Under the pieces are notes generated by a model. That model was not told where the DNA came from and did no database searches. It saw nothing but the letters and a program-made list of their open reading frames with translations. The position numbers and the translations under genes were made by a program. Source: Endocarpon pusillum Z07020 (lineage: Eukaryota > Ascomycota > Eurotiomycetes > Verrucariales > Verrucariaceae). Taken from it: 64,000 bases of DNA. Of the stretch, positions 11,548 to 22,312 are shown one piece after another. Within the stretch, counting starts at the first letter, position 1. Every line of letters starts with the position of its first letter. The DNA lies in assembly GCF_000464535.1 (NCBI RefSeq), contig NW_006916596.1, forward strand, positions 18,093 to 82,092. Reading direction: 5' to 3'.

Positions 11548-12674
11548 CTTTGTAGGAACTGCATTTGTGGCAAGGTATCAAGATTCTACTCAACAAAAAT
11601 TCCCTGCACGTCGGAATTGGCTATTTCAGCGAGTGCAGTAAGTCCCAACAACTGATATGGAAATGCAGCTTCCCTGGATACTGGGATTTGCATGTGCTTG
11701 CCATACTAACTCTGCAGAAGGGTTGCGGTCCGTTGAATAATCAATGCCAAGCACTTATTAAACCTCTTCAGATTCTTAGAATTCATAGAATTTATGAGAA
11801 GGGGAAACGGAAGTAGATAGAGATCAACTAAGAATAGTCAGAATCAATAGAGTAGAAGTGTCTTACTGATTGTGTTGAATTGCTTGCTTATTCTTGCTAT
11901 CTAGGGAGCATCTAGTCTGTTATATAGACTATCGTCAAGGAGCAAGAAGAAGGGGTAAAACAGTTATGATACTGTTCAATGCCAACTGGAACATAGATGA
12001 GAGCATATGCGTAATAGATCCGTTGCACAATGCCCTCACAATAGCATGTTTGCACATCTGAACTCCCGTTGTGTTCCAGTTGATCCTGCTACCAAGCTTT
12101 AACTAGCGTGCTTGGCTGCAGCATCTTGTGTAACACAGAGCCTCCGGGGGACTTGGCCTTTAGTGGAACTTGGCCACCAACCAAGTTATGACGTAGCTTA
12201 GCTTTCACAGAATTAGTAATGTATATAAAATGCTGAGATAAGATGCGTGGAAAGAGTCCTTAACAAGCTGCATGCATGCCTGGCGAACTGCAGTTTTTTG
12301 ATGCCAACAAAAGTGGTCAAAGCTTCATAGGCACGGAGTTCTGAAGAGCATGCACCCATGTAAGCGCTTGAGAAAGCCACAGTAACTATGCAGCTCATAA
12401 CTAACCAGTCTCATTCTACCTTAGGCTGTGGATGTGATGCGGGCCTCACTGTCACGTTCGGTAGCTTAGCTTCGCTTGCTCCTAGGGCATGCTCCATACA
12501 TGATACTCAGTCTTAGGACGGGAAAGGCCAAAGCCTTCATAGAAGCCCGACGTATTTAGAAGCGCTTCTACTTCACTATCAGCCCAAGCACCCTTTCATT
12601 GCTCATAATCACTTGTGAGCTATTCTGCATCCAAGGACTTAGTTGCTGGAGAATGAGGTACCAACTAGCAGTAT
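11548..12674. other. Intergenic, no supported gene
   Basis: Upstream side of the hydrolase pseudogene and downstream side of the zinc-finger gene. Only short frames without motifs. Confidence 0.5.
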
Positions 12675-14683
12675 TCACTCATCATCTCCCGCCTCTGAAG
12701 TAGGCGGCGTTGAGAATTCTGAATCAGAAGCTATCCCCGATTCAGAGCACTCAGTAGTGTCGATGCCATGCTCTTGACTTGGACTAAAGTGTAGAGATAC
12801 GGCTGGAGGAGAAGAAGCCACGCGTGTATCAGCAGGGAGTGGGTTGTTTGGTAAGATTGTCCTGGGTCCAGCAGCAGGTACAGAGACAGCTTTGGGAGAT
12901 ACTGTTGTGGTCCCAGCAGAGCCATGCCCATGTTCTCTTTCGTACTTCTCAATCTGTAAAACCTCAACTCCATATGTTTTAAATATTGCCTTGAGTCCAC
13001 CGGCCATTGGCACAGCTGGTGCATCATGTTTCTTCCATAAATGACTGTTGAGACCAGTGACAGTCTTGTGGCCAATCTTCATGCAATGATCAAAATTGCA
13101 CCTCAAATACATTTTCTTCTTGCCAGCCACAGGAGCAGCCTCGTTCGGCACCCCCGGACCCAAATATGTCCAAATTCCCCGGCCGAGATTATCGGTATAT
13201 GCACAGGTGTGACGACGCTTCCTTGTCGGACTGTTAACCGCCGGATGAATTGGCGAATGGTCCACACCCGCGTCGAATACTATCTCATTGGAGGGTCTGC
13301 TGGCACGTGGACTCCCACGGGTCCCTTTCTCAGCCATTGTGCCAGCAAAACCAAGTCCATGTTTCTTCTCATGATCTTCAATATCTTGGACCGGAACTCC
13401 ATATTTCTCAAGCGCTAGCTCGAGACTGTCGATGGTCCCTCTAGGTATACCATGGTGCTTGACAATATGACTCTTTAGACCCTGAACAGTCTTCCAGTCA
13501 ATCCTCATACAGTCGTCATGGTTACATCGTAGGTACATCTCCTTCCCAGCCACGGTTGGCGCCTCTTTCGTTCCTCCAGGACCAAAATACGTCCAAATAC
13601 CACGATCAAGTTCATCGGTACGTTCACAATAGTGATAACGATTAGCAAAGGTTTCGGATCGGGAGTATGAATGGGTAATGAATGCCTTCGGCTTTCCACT
13701 GAGGGTTGAAGTTGAAGCTGTTGGACTGTTGACCGGCGGGTGAGATCCAACCGCTTCAAGTGCAAGAGCCTGAGCTTTGGCTGACGACTGATGTCCACGT
13801 CTTGGTTGCGAGGCTGGTTGAATTGGTGTCCTTATGGTCTGTCTAGGAGGTGGATTGACGGATGGAGAGCCTAAAAGCGGTGCGTTGATAGAGTAGAGCT
13901 TGATGTGGCTGAAGGAGGGCGAACATTATAGTCTGATGAACCTAATGGTGGAGGTGGTGGTGGCGGTGGTGCGGGCGTCGGAGCTTGCTGACGAGGTGAC
14001 TGAGCGTGAGAAAGTGGTGTAGTCTGTTTAGGAGATGGACCATATTCAGGAGGTGGGGCAGGAGGATTAAATGAAGGCTGCCCGCCATTTGGCAACGGAG
14101 ATGGTTGTAACTGATTATGCTGTGGTGGATGGGCTTGATTCTGCGGTGCATAGGTCTCGCCGGGCCCATATGCATTCCAACCGTAATAGGAAGGTTTTGG
14201 CTGTTTATCTTGCTGCGTAGGTTGCAAAGGCTGCATCGCGTTGGGTCTTGACGGCGGATTCAACGCCGGCATTGGTGCAGGATTAGGTTGATGCTTCTTC
14301 GCTGGTGGATACATGGATTCTGATACCGTGCTGGCATGATGGTTTTCTGTCATCTTCTCATCCACGGGAAGCCCTCGTTTGAGATTCTTGAGTTTGCGTC
14401 GAAGTTCATCCTCCTCGTGATCGTGCGCCTCTTCCTTTTGCTGATACTCCGCGTCTTCTCTTTCTCTTCGCTTTCGGATGCTTGCATCCTCCAGCTCACG
14501 TTCAGCATTTAGCTTCTTCTTTCCGGTGACCAATATATCATCGGCAGCATCCAACTCGGCAAGACGTTGCTTGATTGCACTTAGAATATTTGACTGAAGA
14601 GCATGTTTGGTATCAGGAGTTGACGTGTTGCAAGAACTCGCAGATACGTCACTATCCGACTGTCTCACTTTGACTCCGTCCAT
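12675..14683 (-). CDS. Coiled-coil, proline-rich protein with two duplicated C2H2-like zinc-finger modules
   Basis: The frame from the ATG at 14683 encodes a Lys/Glu-rich coiled coil (residues ~40-105, with RKRREREDAEYQQKEE), then a Pro/Gln/Asn-rich linker ending in a poly-Pro tract. Near 13870-13945 the frame shifts. A 71-bp GTTCAT...TTTTAG intron would join PPPLG to SPSVNPPPRQTIR in frame, though the donor is weak and a frameshift is the alternative. The remainder holds a tandem duplication. Each unit has a HPxVNSPT segment, a GIWTYxGPG segment, and a finger of pattern MYLRCNxDxCM-(x12-13)-SH-x4-H, followed by a KYGVxVxxIExxExxHGxGxAGT block. The C-terminus is Ser/Pro-rich and acidic. It is probably nuclear and DNA- or protein-binding. 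I do not recognise a named family. Confidence 0.6.
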
Positions 14684-15928
14684 GTTTGGGCATTCTTGTA
14701 TGTGTGGACACCTCTTGTGCGGGCATCAAAAATTCATAAAAGCAGCAGAGTTCTGCAAAACTGAAAAGTGAGTCTAGGAGGGACAGTTGAAGGAATGAAT
14801 GCATTCGTCGGAGGGGACCAGCCTTCTGCTCCAATAGATAAGCAGCTGATGGAAGCGCGTCGTTTTCGCGATACCGACATTCACCTATACGTGAAGCAGG
14901 AAACCTGCTACATGAGTGGCTAGCAATAATAAAAAGAGCGTATATCGCCTAACAGCTTCATAAGAGAGTCTAAACACAAACAAAATATGTACAGGCTGGA
15001 AACTCTCGAAATGTTGTTAGCTGTTTCACAAAAAGAAAGGGACTGGTAGTGGTTGGAAGCTACTACGTATTCCTTTAGTGCAGCAGGGGTGTCGACGACC
15101 ACAAGAATCGTGATACCCTATTCTCACAACAACTGACGGTGCTCGCACTTTGCACGTCTCGTTGGGACTAGGGAATGAGGGTCAGCGACATACTACGTAT
15201 GCTTAGGGGATCATGCCTCATGTCCGGGTTCGGCGGCCCACTACAGCGGCGGCCGTTGCAGCGCGCTAGCAGGTGGCGCTCCTCTTTGAGCGGTATTACA
15301 ACAGCGTTCGCCTCTTTGCCTTCTTGTACATCTCTTCGATGGTGATCGGGTGATGGAACGGTTCCACTGGCAAGATTGAGTGAGCCATAACAGCAAGCCC
15401 TCGCTAACGCTGACTGTTCAAGGAGGATTGACCATGTTCCACAATGGTTGGTCGATTGGAGAAGTTGTCGAAACTGGCCTTCAAACGTCGGAAAGTATTA
15501 GATATCCCCGTACTCTCGCAGTTCTGCAAAGAGCCGAGCGACAGTAACACGGAAGGATCGACATCAATCAAACGCAACACAAAATCAGAATGCACAAAAT
15601 GGGTTAGGAGGACAGAGTGATCAGGCTCATTTCAGTTCGCTGTGAATCGCGTTTGCGGATGTCAACGAGGGATTTGCGATGGAGTTCGAATTGGACAGAT
15701 TCCATGCTTGTTAGGGTTTGGAAGGAGAGGAGTTTGCGACGCCAGTTTGTGCGTGTTTGGCGGTAGTTGGCGGTCGGATAACATGGGGAGGGATTGTGTG
15801 AGGTCGAGTTGGAGGAGGCTAGTGGCGAATCTGCTGATGCTTATGCTTTCCTGGTCTGCTGCTTGAGTTGAGGGACCCTGATCGTCCTTTTGCATGTCAA
15901 CCCACGCCCGCTCAGGGATAACGACCTG
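14684..15928. other. Intergenic, no supported gene
   Basis: Short frames only. Two copies of the 9-mer TACTACGTA (15061, 15191) and a GC-rich block at about 15228-15290 are the only distinct features. Confidence 0.5.
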
Positions 15929-16190
15929 GTCGTCTGAGTAGGTTGCGGAAGCATCCTTCTATCCCAACGTATACTGGTTGAGAGGTGCCTTCAGTTGTGC
16001 GAAGATGAGATGAAACGATTATCCGATAGGCTGAACCAGTTGAAAGATCAGTCACACTCTGATAGTTTCAATCAGAAGCTTCGAATACAGGCACAGAAGC
16101 TTGCATACCCATTCAAGCAGGGCAACTTACGTCGTCTCGAAGATAGTGTAGTGAAAATTAACGCCATCTTATCGACCGCACTACAAGCAG
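15929..16190 (+). pseudogene. Fragment resembling the N-terminal helical domain of fungal STAND/ankyrin proteins
   Basis: After a possible acceptor (TGAGTAG at about 15934-15940), a frame reads GSILLSQRILVERCLQLCED, then EMKRLSDRLNQLK and a KLAYPFKQGNLRRLEDSVVK stretch ending ILSTALQ. This alternation of amphipathic helices and the closing LALQ-like end resemble the Fungal_N / NACHT-associated N-terminal domain from memory. The frame degenerates at both ends, so it is a relic or a single exon of something not recovered. An antisense frame begins at 16181-16459, so the interpretation of this stretch is not secure. Confidence 0.3.
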
Positions 16191-16560
16191 GGGAATTGTT
16201 CGTCACGATCCATCAACTTCTCCATCCACTCGCGTTTCGGATCCATCTCGAGCTCCAGTATCCCCTTGATGTTAGAAAACCATACATCGATCGGCATCGT
16301 ATAGCCTTTTTTACGCATGAAATTCAGTAGCTCCTCCCTGTCATCTGCAGCGTAATCTTCCGCACTCTGGTGATAGAAACGTTTGTGCATTTGCGAGCCT
16401 CGGTATTTCATAAGAATAGGAACTTCCGCAAAATGTCTCGATCTGGACGAGTAATCCATACCTTCCGCTTCCCTTTTTCAAACGTTTTGCGGATCGTATT
16501 GATTACTCTCCGTGCATCGCGACAGGGATTGGCCTCTGGCAGCTCGTCATCGCTCCCTAC
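16181..16560 (-). pseudogene. Coding-like fragment of unknown family
   Basis: The minus-strand frame 16459-16181 has protein-like composition: MHKRFYHQSAEDYAADDREE, NFMRKKGYTMPIDVWFSNIK, then LELEMDPKREWMEKLM. Immediately upstream, in another frame, SDDELPEANPCRDARRVINT and RKTFEKGKRK are also protein-like, flanked by stops. The pieces look like one gene broken by a frameshift or joined by an unrecognised intron. I cannot name the family. Confidence 0.3.
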
Positions 16561-17874
16561 TCAGGCCTAGTGATCACGCCGTAGCTGCTCCTCCTCCATA
16601 GCTCCTCCTGCCGTGGTTGTCCTTCTCTTCGGACCCGCGTAGGTCCACTATCAAAGGTGGCATAAGCAACATTTCTTCACTCCAGATCGACCTTCCACAC
16701 GATGCCTTCGACTCCTGACCTTTCTCGTGAGCTTATAGCCAATCCCCCGTCTACGCGTAACCACGCCTGGAAGCGCCGAGCAGTTGGTCACACACAATCG
16801 GATGTCACAGATCGCATGATAGAGAAGCGAAACCTGGCTGATCTCTCGAAACGCTTTTCGTATTCCGGCAGCCCCGCGCCTCGTGACCGCCTGAGAGCAA
16901 CACTGCAAGGGTACCGGATATTCACCTGTAACGCCACTATGTGTGAAAAGCCGGTTAGAGCTATGACTCTGTAAAGATGATTGGATTACGGGAGTATGAT
17001 TGCGCTAGCTTGCCCTGCATAAACTTCCAATTAAGAAACCGTCCGGGTTTGAGGCCATCGTCCAAGATAACGAGGTCAGAGCAGTGAAGTGGATCTCGAC
17101 ACAGCCCCCGCGAGGCATTTCACTTATTGGCTCTATCAGGCGCCCGTACAAGGCTCCTGACCGCTCGAAACTTGGATTCCGACAATTGGAGAAAACGAGC
17201 AAGGCAGATCTCGAGGCGGCCCCGTTGAGATGTTTTTCCTATTGGCTCTATCGCATCCTCAGCTGGACCGGGGATCTCATGCAGCCCTCATCCGAATCCG
17301 CCATCGAGGCAGACTCCAATTCGAGCGGCTTCCAATTGGACATGAAGGCATTCTCGGGGTGACGTGGCGCGCCACCCATCTCCTGCATGTCTCACCGGAT
17401 ACGTTCTAGACCTGCTTTGTCGCCGCTGCGCCTCTCGAGTGACGTGGCCGGCACTGCGGCATTTTCACTATTGGTCCAGTCGCAGCGTCATGTCAGCCGA
17501 CACAGGATCTCCGAGGGTCGACACGTCACGATCATCGAGGAAGAGGGGGCCAGGCCGCTGACGCGGGATGCCGCTATGCTGTTGCCGGTGCCTCAAGCAA
17601 GGGAGGTGTTGGTCGAGGGGTCGATGAAGAGGTGAGATTCCAAGGGCAGGATGCCGATGGGGGGCCTGTCACATGAACCGCCAGCCACCAAGTCTGGTAG
17701 AGCGGGCTGTGCATCGAATCGCCGTCGAGAGCCAGGCCAACAGTTGGATCAACCGGCAGGGGGGAGCGTCGAATAAGAGCACGAAGGTGGAAAGGGAGGG
17801 TCGGTTAGAGGCAGGAAGCCAGTCAGTAGCCTGGCGCTGTGACGCTGCGGAGCCCGGAAGCGGCGGCACAGCAA
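16561..17874. other. GC-richer, gene-poor stretch before the assembly gap
   Basis: Several mutually overlapping frames (e.g. 16702-16974 +, 17084-17362 +) without motifs. The phrase TATTGGCTCTATC recurs (near 17119 and 17240) and a related TATTGGTCCAGTC lies near 17470, suggesting an old internal repeat. No gene is supported. Confidence 0.4.
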
Positions 17875-17894
17875 NNNNNNNNNNNNNNNNNNNN
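17875..17894. other. Assembly gap (20 N)
   Basis: Twenty consecutive N. The 9 bases before the gap (17866-17874) and the 9 after it (17895-17903) are the same, gcacagcaa, so the true gap may be a small tandem repeat or a mis-joined overlap rather than 20 missing bases. Confidence 0.99.
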
Positions 17895-18080
17895 GCACAG
17901 CAAGCCAGAGTGGAAGGCCAGCTGGGGGGAAGCAAGAGAAGAGGAAGGAGTAGAAGACAGAAAGGAAGAGACAGCGAGGGAGATGGAGGAGCAGCGGGCT
18001 CTTTATACCCGGGCCCAAGCGGCGAGGGGGCGCGTTGCCTGATCAGGCGAGGCTAAACCGAAAGAGGCAGCGCACCGGCA

Positions 18081-19260
18081 TCTAGACTACACATAAAGTC
18101 TGAGTTCAACCCCGCATTGTGCCCCACTACTGCCTCCTCCCTCTTCTTACTCTTGATTAACTCGTTAATAGCTTCTTGACTAATTGCCTCCTAACCCTCG
18201 CGAATAGCTCGAAATAAGCGTTAATAATCCTCCTCACTTTTGCCCATTTGATTAAGTTCAGGATAATGCTCCTGAATCCACTGCTTAAGTTGCGCCTAAA
18301 GGTGCTCAATTGGATTCAAATCAGGACTATAGGGCGGCCAATCTATTACTGATATGCCCTCATCTTCAAACCATTTCTTAATCTTTTTGGCAGTATGAAT
18401 AAGGGCATTATCCTGCATAAACGTTATACCAGGTTGCCATGTTCGAGGCAATTAGTCGTTGAGAATTGCGAGATAGGAGTTAGCAGTGTATCCTGACTTC
18501 TCTGAATCAGGATCTCAATCCATTATGACTATATCCGAACGACCATCTCCATAAATTGCACCCCATATCATGACGCTGATATCCTTGCCTTTCTTATAGG
18601 GTTGTACCATATCCTTATCCCACTTCTGTTGTAGTGTACGAAAGACCCAAACTCGCTGTGCCTCTGAGCCTCGTTCAAGGCTACATTCGTCACTCCATAT
18701 TATCTTGCGCCATTGATCCCAAGTCCAATTCTTATGCGCTTTTGCCCATGCAAATCGTTTGGCAACCACTTCCGGAGTAAGCAAGGGCCTTTTTTTGGCT
18801 ATCCAATTGGTAATACCCTTATTCTTAAGTAATTTGTAGAGGGTATTTGAATGAACAGTGACCCCAGCTTGGGACTTAAGCAGGGCATAGGTAATCTTCG
18901 GATTGCTTCGTACAATACGTAGAATATTTCGTTTATCAACTCTTGATAATGCAGGGGGTCGACCAGAGCGCGGGCGCGATTGCCCTGCGTTGCGCAGGCA
19001 TTCTCTTTGTAGGGTAGTAGCAACAGTTGTTGGCGTACAAAAGACCTTGCCACCAATTTGCGTATTTGTCAACCCCACGGCCTTATATGCAGAAATCTGA
19101 GCTCGATCCCATATAGATAACTCTTGATTATATCCTCGATTGCCAGAAATAGCCTTAAGAGGCTCTCGTTGAGCCATAATAGTCGAATGAATAGAGTGGT
19201 GAAATTCGCGTGGTAGCATTTAGCGCGTTTTGCGACTCAGACTTTTTGTGGGGTACTGTA
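18081..19260 (-). mobile_element. Tc1/mariner-type DNA transposon, degenerate
   Basis: The ends are imperfect terminal inverted repeats. The right end (19235-19258) contains ACTCAGACTTTTTGTGGGGT next to a TA. The left end (about 18085-18105) contains ACACATAAAGTCTGAGT, preceded by a TA at 18083-18084. They match over the inner AAAGTCTGAGT with scattered changes outside, several of C/T or G/A type. Length ~1.18 kb with one transposase frame on the minus strand is typical of the superfamily. The TA dinucleotides fit its target preference. The element ends about 126 bp upstream of the prephenate dehydratase ATG. Confidence 0.85.
18118..19177 (-). pseudogene. Tc1-like transposase (DD34E) with five in-frame stops
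   Basis: From the ATG at 19177 (MAQREPLK) the frame has a helix-turn-helix N-terminus (ISAYKAVGLTNTQIGGKVF), a GRPPALS AT-hook-like link, a second HTH, and a catalytic core. The triad is D in IIWSDECS, D in FMQDNALIHTAKK, and E in SPDLNPIEHL, with 34 residues between the second and third. The open frame stops at 18515 (IMD-TGA). Beyond it the same frame continues with TAA, TAG, TAA and TAG. Conserved context suggests Arg, Gln, Trp, Gln and Trp at these sites, so all five are C-to-T or G-to-A changes. No intact catalytic protein can be made from this copy. Confidence 0.85.
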
Positions 19261-19386
19261 GTAATAGGTAGTCGATAAGCCTAAGCCACCAGTACTAGCT
19301 TCCATGCGCCACAAGTCTTTGTAGGGCTGCTTCTTTTCCTAACAAACCTTCCTGCTATACATCTAGTGTCCGACATCCAATCAGGC

Positions 19387-20313
19387 ATGAAAGCAGCCTA
19401 TCTGGGCCCTAAGGCATCCTTCTCTCATCAAGCAGCTCTTGAGATCTTTCGAGACACTACCATTCAAGTGGAGGCGTTACCGACGTTCGCGGACATATTT
19501 GAGGGTGTCCAGTCCTCGCAACACCAATATGGGGTGGTACCGTTCGAGAACTCAAGCAATGGATCTGTTGTGCAGTTGTTGGATTTACTTGCAGACCGTC
19601 AGATGAAGTACAATGATGTCAAAGTATGCGCTGAGCACTATTTGCCAGTGCATCACCAATTGCTTGTTAGGCTCTCTGGTCAAGATGCTTGGAGACCATC
19701 AGGGCTTGAAGAAGCCTTGACGCACGTCAAGAAGTTCTACACTCATCCACAAGCTTGGGGTCAATGCTCTGCCTTTCTGTCTCGAAATGATTGCAAACAC
19801 ATCGTGAGACAGGACTCTTCAAGCACGTCAGAAGCTGCTCGTGTTGTGTCAGAAAACGAAGCGGGTACCTGTGCCGCAATTGCTAGTAACCTAGCTGCCG
19901 AAGAGTATGGGCTAGTGAGGCTGGCAGACAGCATCGAAGATAAGGGAGACAACACTACGAGATTCTTCATCGTGGCAAAGGCGGACATCAGTGTTCCGAA
20001 ATCTGCACTACAGAATGGCATTGGGAGTTCCAGAATCTACAAGAGCCTGGTTTCGTTTACGATTGATCACGATTCGCCAGGTACTCTCGCTGATGCTCTG
20101 TCGATTTTCAAAATGCATCATTTCAACCTTACGAGTATCAACACAAGACCTAGTCGACTTCGACCGTGGCATTATATCTTCTTTGCAGAGTGTGAGCAAA
20201 AGCACCACCAACATCAGGCGGATGCCATCACGAATTTGATATCAGATCTTGAAAATGTCGCCATGAGCTGTCGTAACTTGGGGTCGTGGGAAGACCAATT
20301 GATGCCAGTTTGA
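19387..20313 (+). CDS. PHA2: Prephenate dehydratase (phenylalanine biosynthesis)
   Basis: Converts prephenate to phenylpyruvate, the committed step to phenylalanine. A single exon of 308 residues is read from the ATG at 19387. The frame is open a little further 5', but only with non-ATG codons. The N-terminus KAAYLGPKASFSHQAALEIF and VPFENSSNGSVVQLLDLL are the canonical PDT lobes. DKGDNTTRFFIV carries the Thr-Arg-Phe catalytic motif. The C-terminal ACT domain (from about residue 218) has DSPGTLADALSIF and NTRPSRLRPWHYIFF, the ESRP-like phenylalanine-binding segment, indicating allosteric feedback control. The promoter is only ~126 bp from a Tc1 transposon end, so upstream regulation may be altered. 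Fungal PDTs are usually about this length. Confidence 0.93.
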   Translation: MKAAYLGPKASFSHQAALEIFRDTTIQVEALPTFADIFEGVQSSQHQYGVVPFENSSNGSVVQLLDLLADRQMKYNDVKVCAEHYLPVHHQLLVRLSGQDAWRPSGLEEALTHVKKFYTHPQAWGQCSAFLSRNDCKHIVRQDSSSTSEAARVVSENEAGTCAAIASNLAAEEYGLVRLADSIEDKGDNTTRFFIVAKADISVPKSALQNGIGSSRIYKSLVSFTIDHDSPGTLADALSIFKMHHFNLTSINTRPSRLRPWHYIFFAECEQKHHQHQADAITNLISDLENVAMSCRNLGSWEDQLMPV

Positions 20314-20908
20314 TAGAAATACCACCATCGTGCCTTGAGTTAGGAACATTCCGTCTGGCATCACTATCTTTAGTAAGGACTGACTAGCTCTGCCCAGTTT
20401 ATCAAGCTAAGCAAATGAAGGATGTATGGAAATATATTTCCGACACCTCGAGGCCAAATCCGGTGTGAATGATCAATTTAATGTTCTTCCTCGTTCAACC
20501 CAAATACCTAACACCACTCTCATCGTCAGAACTAGAAGCACTGCTAGAATCTCATCCGCAAAAACCATTCTCAGGTCCTCCAATATCGTACTGAGTTGCT
20601 GGTTGAAGACATGAGTATTTCGTGTTTTTCCATTCAGACCATTTCCACGTGGCGAAGGCTGGAACGACCTGATACTGGATTTAGCACACCAACTTTGGAC
20701 TGGCAGAAGATCAGGTCCTACCGTGCACAAGGTCGAGTTCCTGCGTGGCTGGTGGCTTAACTGTGCGCTTTCCCGGCAATATCGGAGTCCCAGCTGATGG
20801 AGACCCTGGTGAGTCACTTGCATTTTGCCGAGCCGGAAGAGCCGTCAAAGATGCCGTGTGTTGGATCTTTGGAGATTCTTCCTCGCTCTCTGCGAGGTTG
20901 CTACACCG
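20314..20908. other. Convergent 3' intergenic region
   Basis: Lies between the stops of prephenate dehydratase (+) and eRF1 (-). Short frames only; no gene supported. Confidence 0.6.
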
Positions 20909-22312
20909 TCAATCTGCAGCGAGGTGTTAGTAAATGAAAGGAAAAGATGGCAGCTTCCACTTACCATCATAGAATTCATCTTCGTCATCAAAATCAGCGA
21001 GTTGTTCAAAATTGACCTTGTAGCGCAGAATGGCACCTATCCCTCCGAAACCTTTAACAAACTGATTACCTTCGCTGGATCGGTCTGAAACAAATTCAAG
21101 ATTGGCCCCAAAATCTTTGTACTTTTCAGCGAGCCACTCAAGGAAAGAGCCTTGGTCAACAATCTCCATTTCTTGTCCCGTTTCCTTGTCCATGAATTGT
21201 TCTCGGTCTGCTTCTTGAGTCTTTGTGGTATGGAGAATTCTTTCCACTCCATCTGATGACTTTAAAACCCAGCGGGTAACGTCAAGATTTTCATAGACGA
21301 TCAACGTCTCCGCGGCACCGAGCTCGAGCGCCTTCAATGTGTCGTCCACACCGTAGCATACTTTTCCGCTGTCCTGGCTGATCTCTTCAAAGTACTTCCC
21401 AATTAATTTCTTTTCCTGAATGAATTTTACATTGCTCAATGTTTCTGCAGCGAGTTCGATGGCCTGATTGAATCCGTTTTCTCCACCATATGACACATCG
21501 ACGACTTTGATGACTTTAGTTGAGAGACGATTATCAAACATGTCAGACTGGTTCAGATCGTTCTTGAAATCAGCGGAACCCGCAAGAATGAGACCTGCCA
21601 CATTGACCTTGTCGTTGCTGATGAAGTTTTGAACAGCCAATTCGGCCACCTTCCGCACATAGTTGTGGCGCTTTTCTTCACGTAGCCGCGCAAATCGTAG
21701 TGCTGACTGTCCACCACGACCATGCTTCTTCGGTAGGTCGACCGAGAATTTGTGTACCACATCTCTTGTATTGCCGCTCAGTGTGCCAAACAGAGCGCCA
21801 TTTCCGTCCATGATGATGAAGCCAAACTTTTGATCTGATTCGAGCAGTTCACTAAGTGCCTCTGTATGAAACTTGTTGTCGCATAGGTAGAGTGAGGTAT
21901 TGATGGGCTTGAAAGGTTCGAAGTCGATATTGATCTTGCGTTCTTTTCCTTCAGACGTGATAATTTCGCCGCAGTAGACAACAAGGCCGTTAGGAGGCAC
22001 TTTCGTGTACAACTTGAGACGCTGCTGGGTGGACGTGATGGCTGATAAAACAGATAGACGGTTGACTCGCGACTTGATATTCGAGGCTGTGCCAAACTCG
22101 TCGGCCAACATCTTAGCTGCCCGAGAAACTTGGTCTTTGGGGGCTGCGATCTGTCAGAATGAGGTTATGAACCATGGACCATGAGACCTACGAATAATGA
22201 GTGATATCATGGAGGTTCCATTGCCTCTCGCTGCTTCCAGGCGCTTGATGAGTTTCTTGACTTTCCATATCTCAATATTCTTTTCCGCCTCGTTCTGCTG
22301 CGGAGCACTCAT
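20909..22312 (-). CDS. SUP45: Eukaryotic peptide chain release factor 1 (eRF1)
   Basis: Recognises all three stop codons and triggers peptidyl-tRNA hydrolysis with eRF3. Exons on the minus strand are 22312-22192, 22143-20965 and 20913-20909 (434 residues, the usual size). Intron 1 (48 bp, GTAGGT..GCAG) restores the invariant MISLIIPPKDQ. Intron 2 (51 bp, GTAAGT, branch TACTAAC, CTGCAG) replaces a spurious tail with DEDEFYDD, using a terminal exon of only 5 bases (AT plus TGA). Key motifs: TASNIKS in the stop-codon-decoding N domain, the GGQ motif in KKHGRGGQSALRFARL that reaches the peptidyl-transferase centre, and the acidic C-terminus that binds eRF3. The gene diverges from the Avt1-like gene across ~750 bp. 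Confidence 0.97.
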
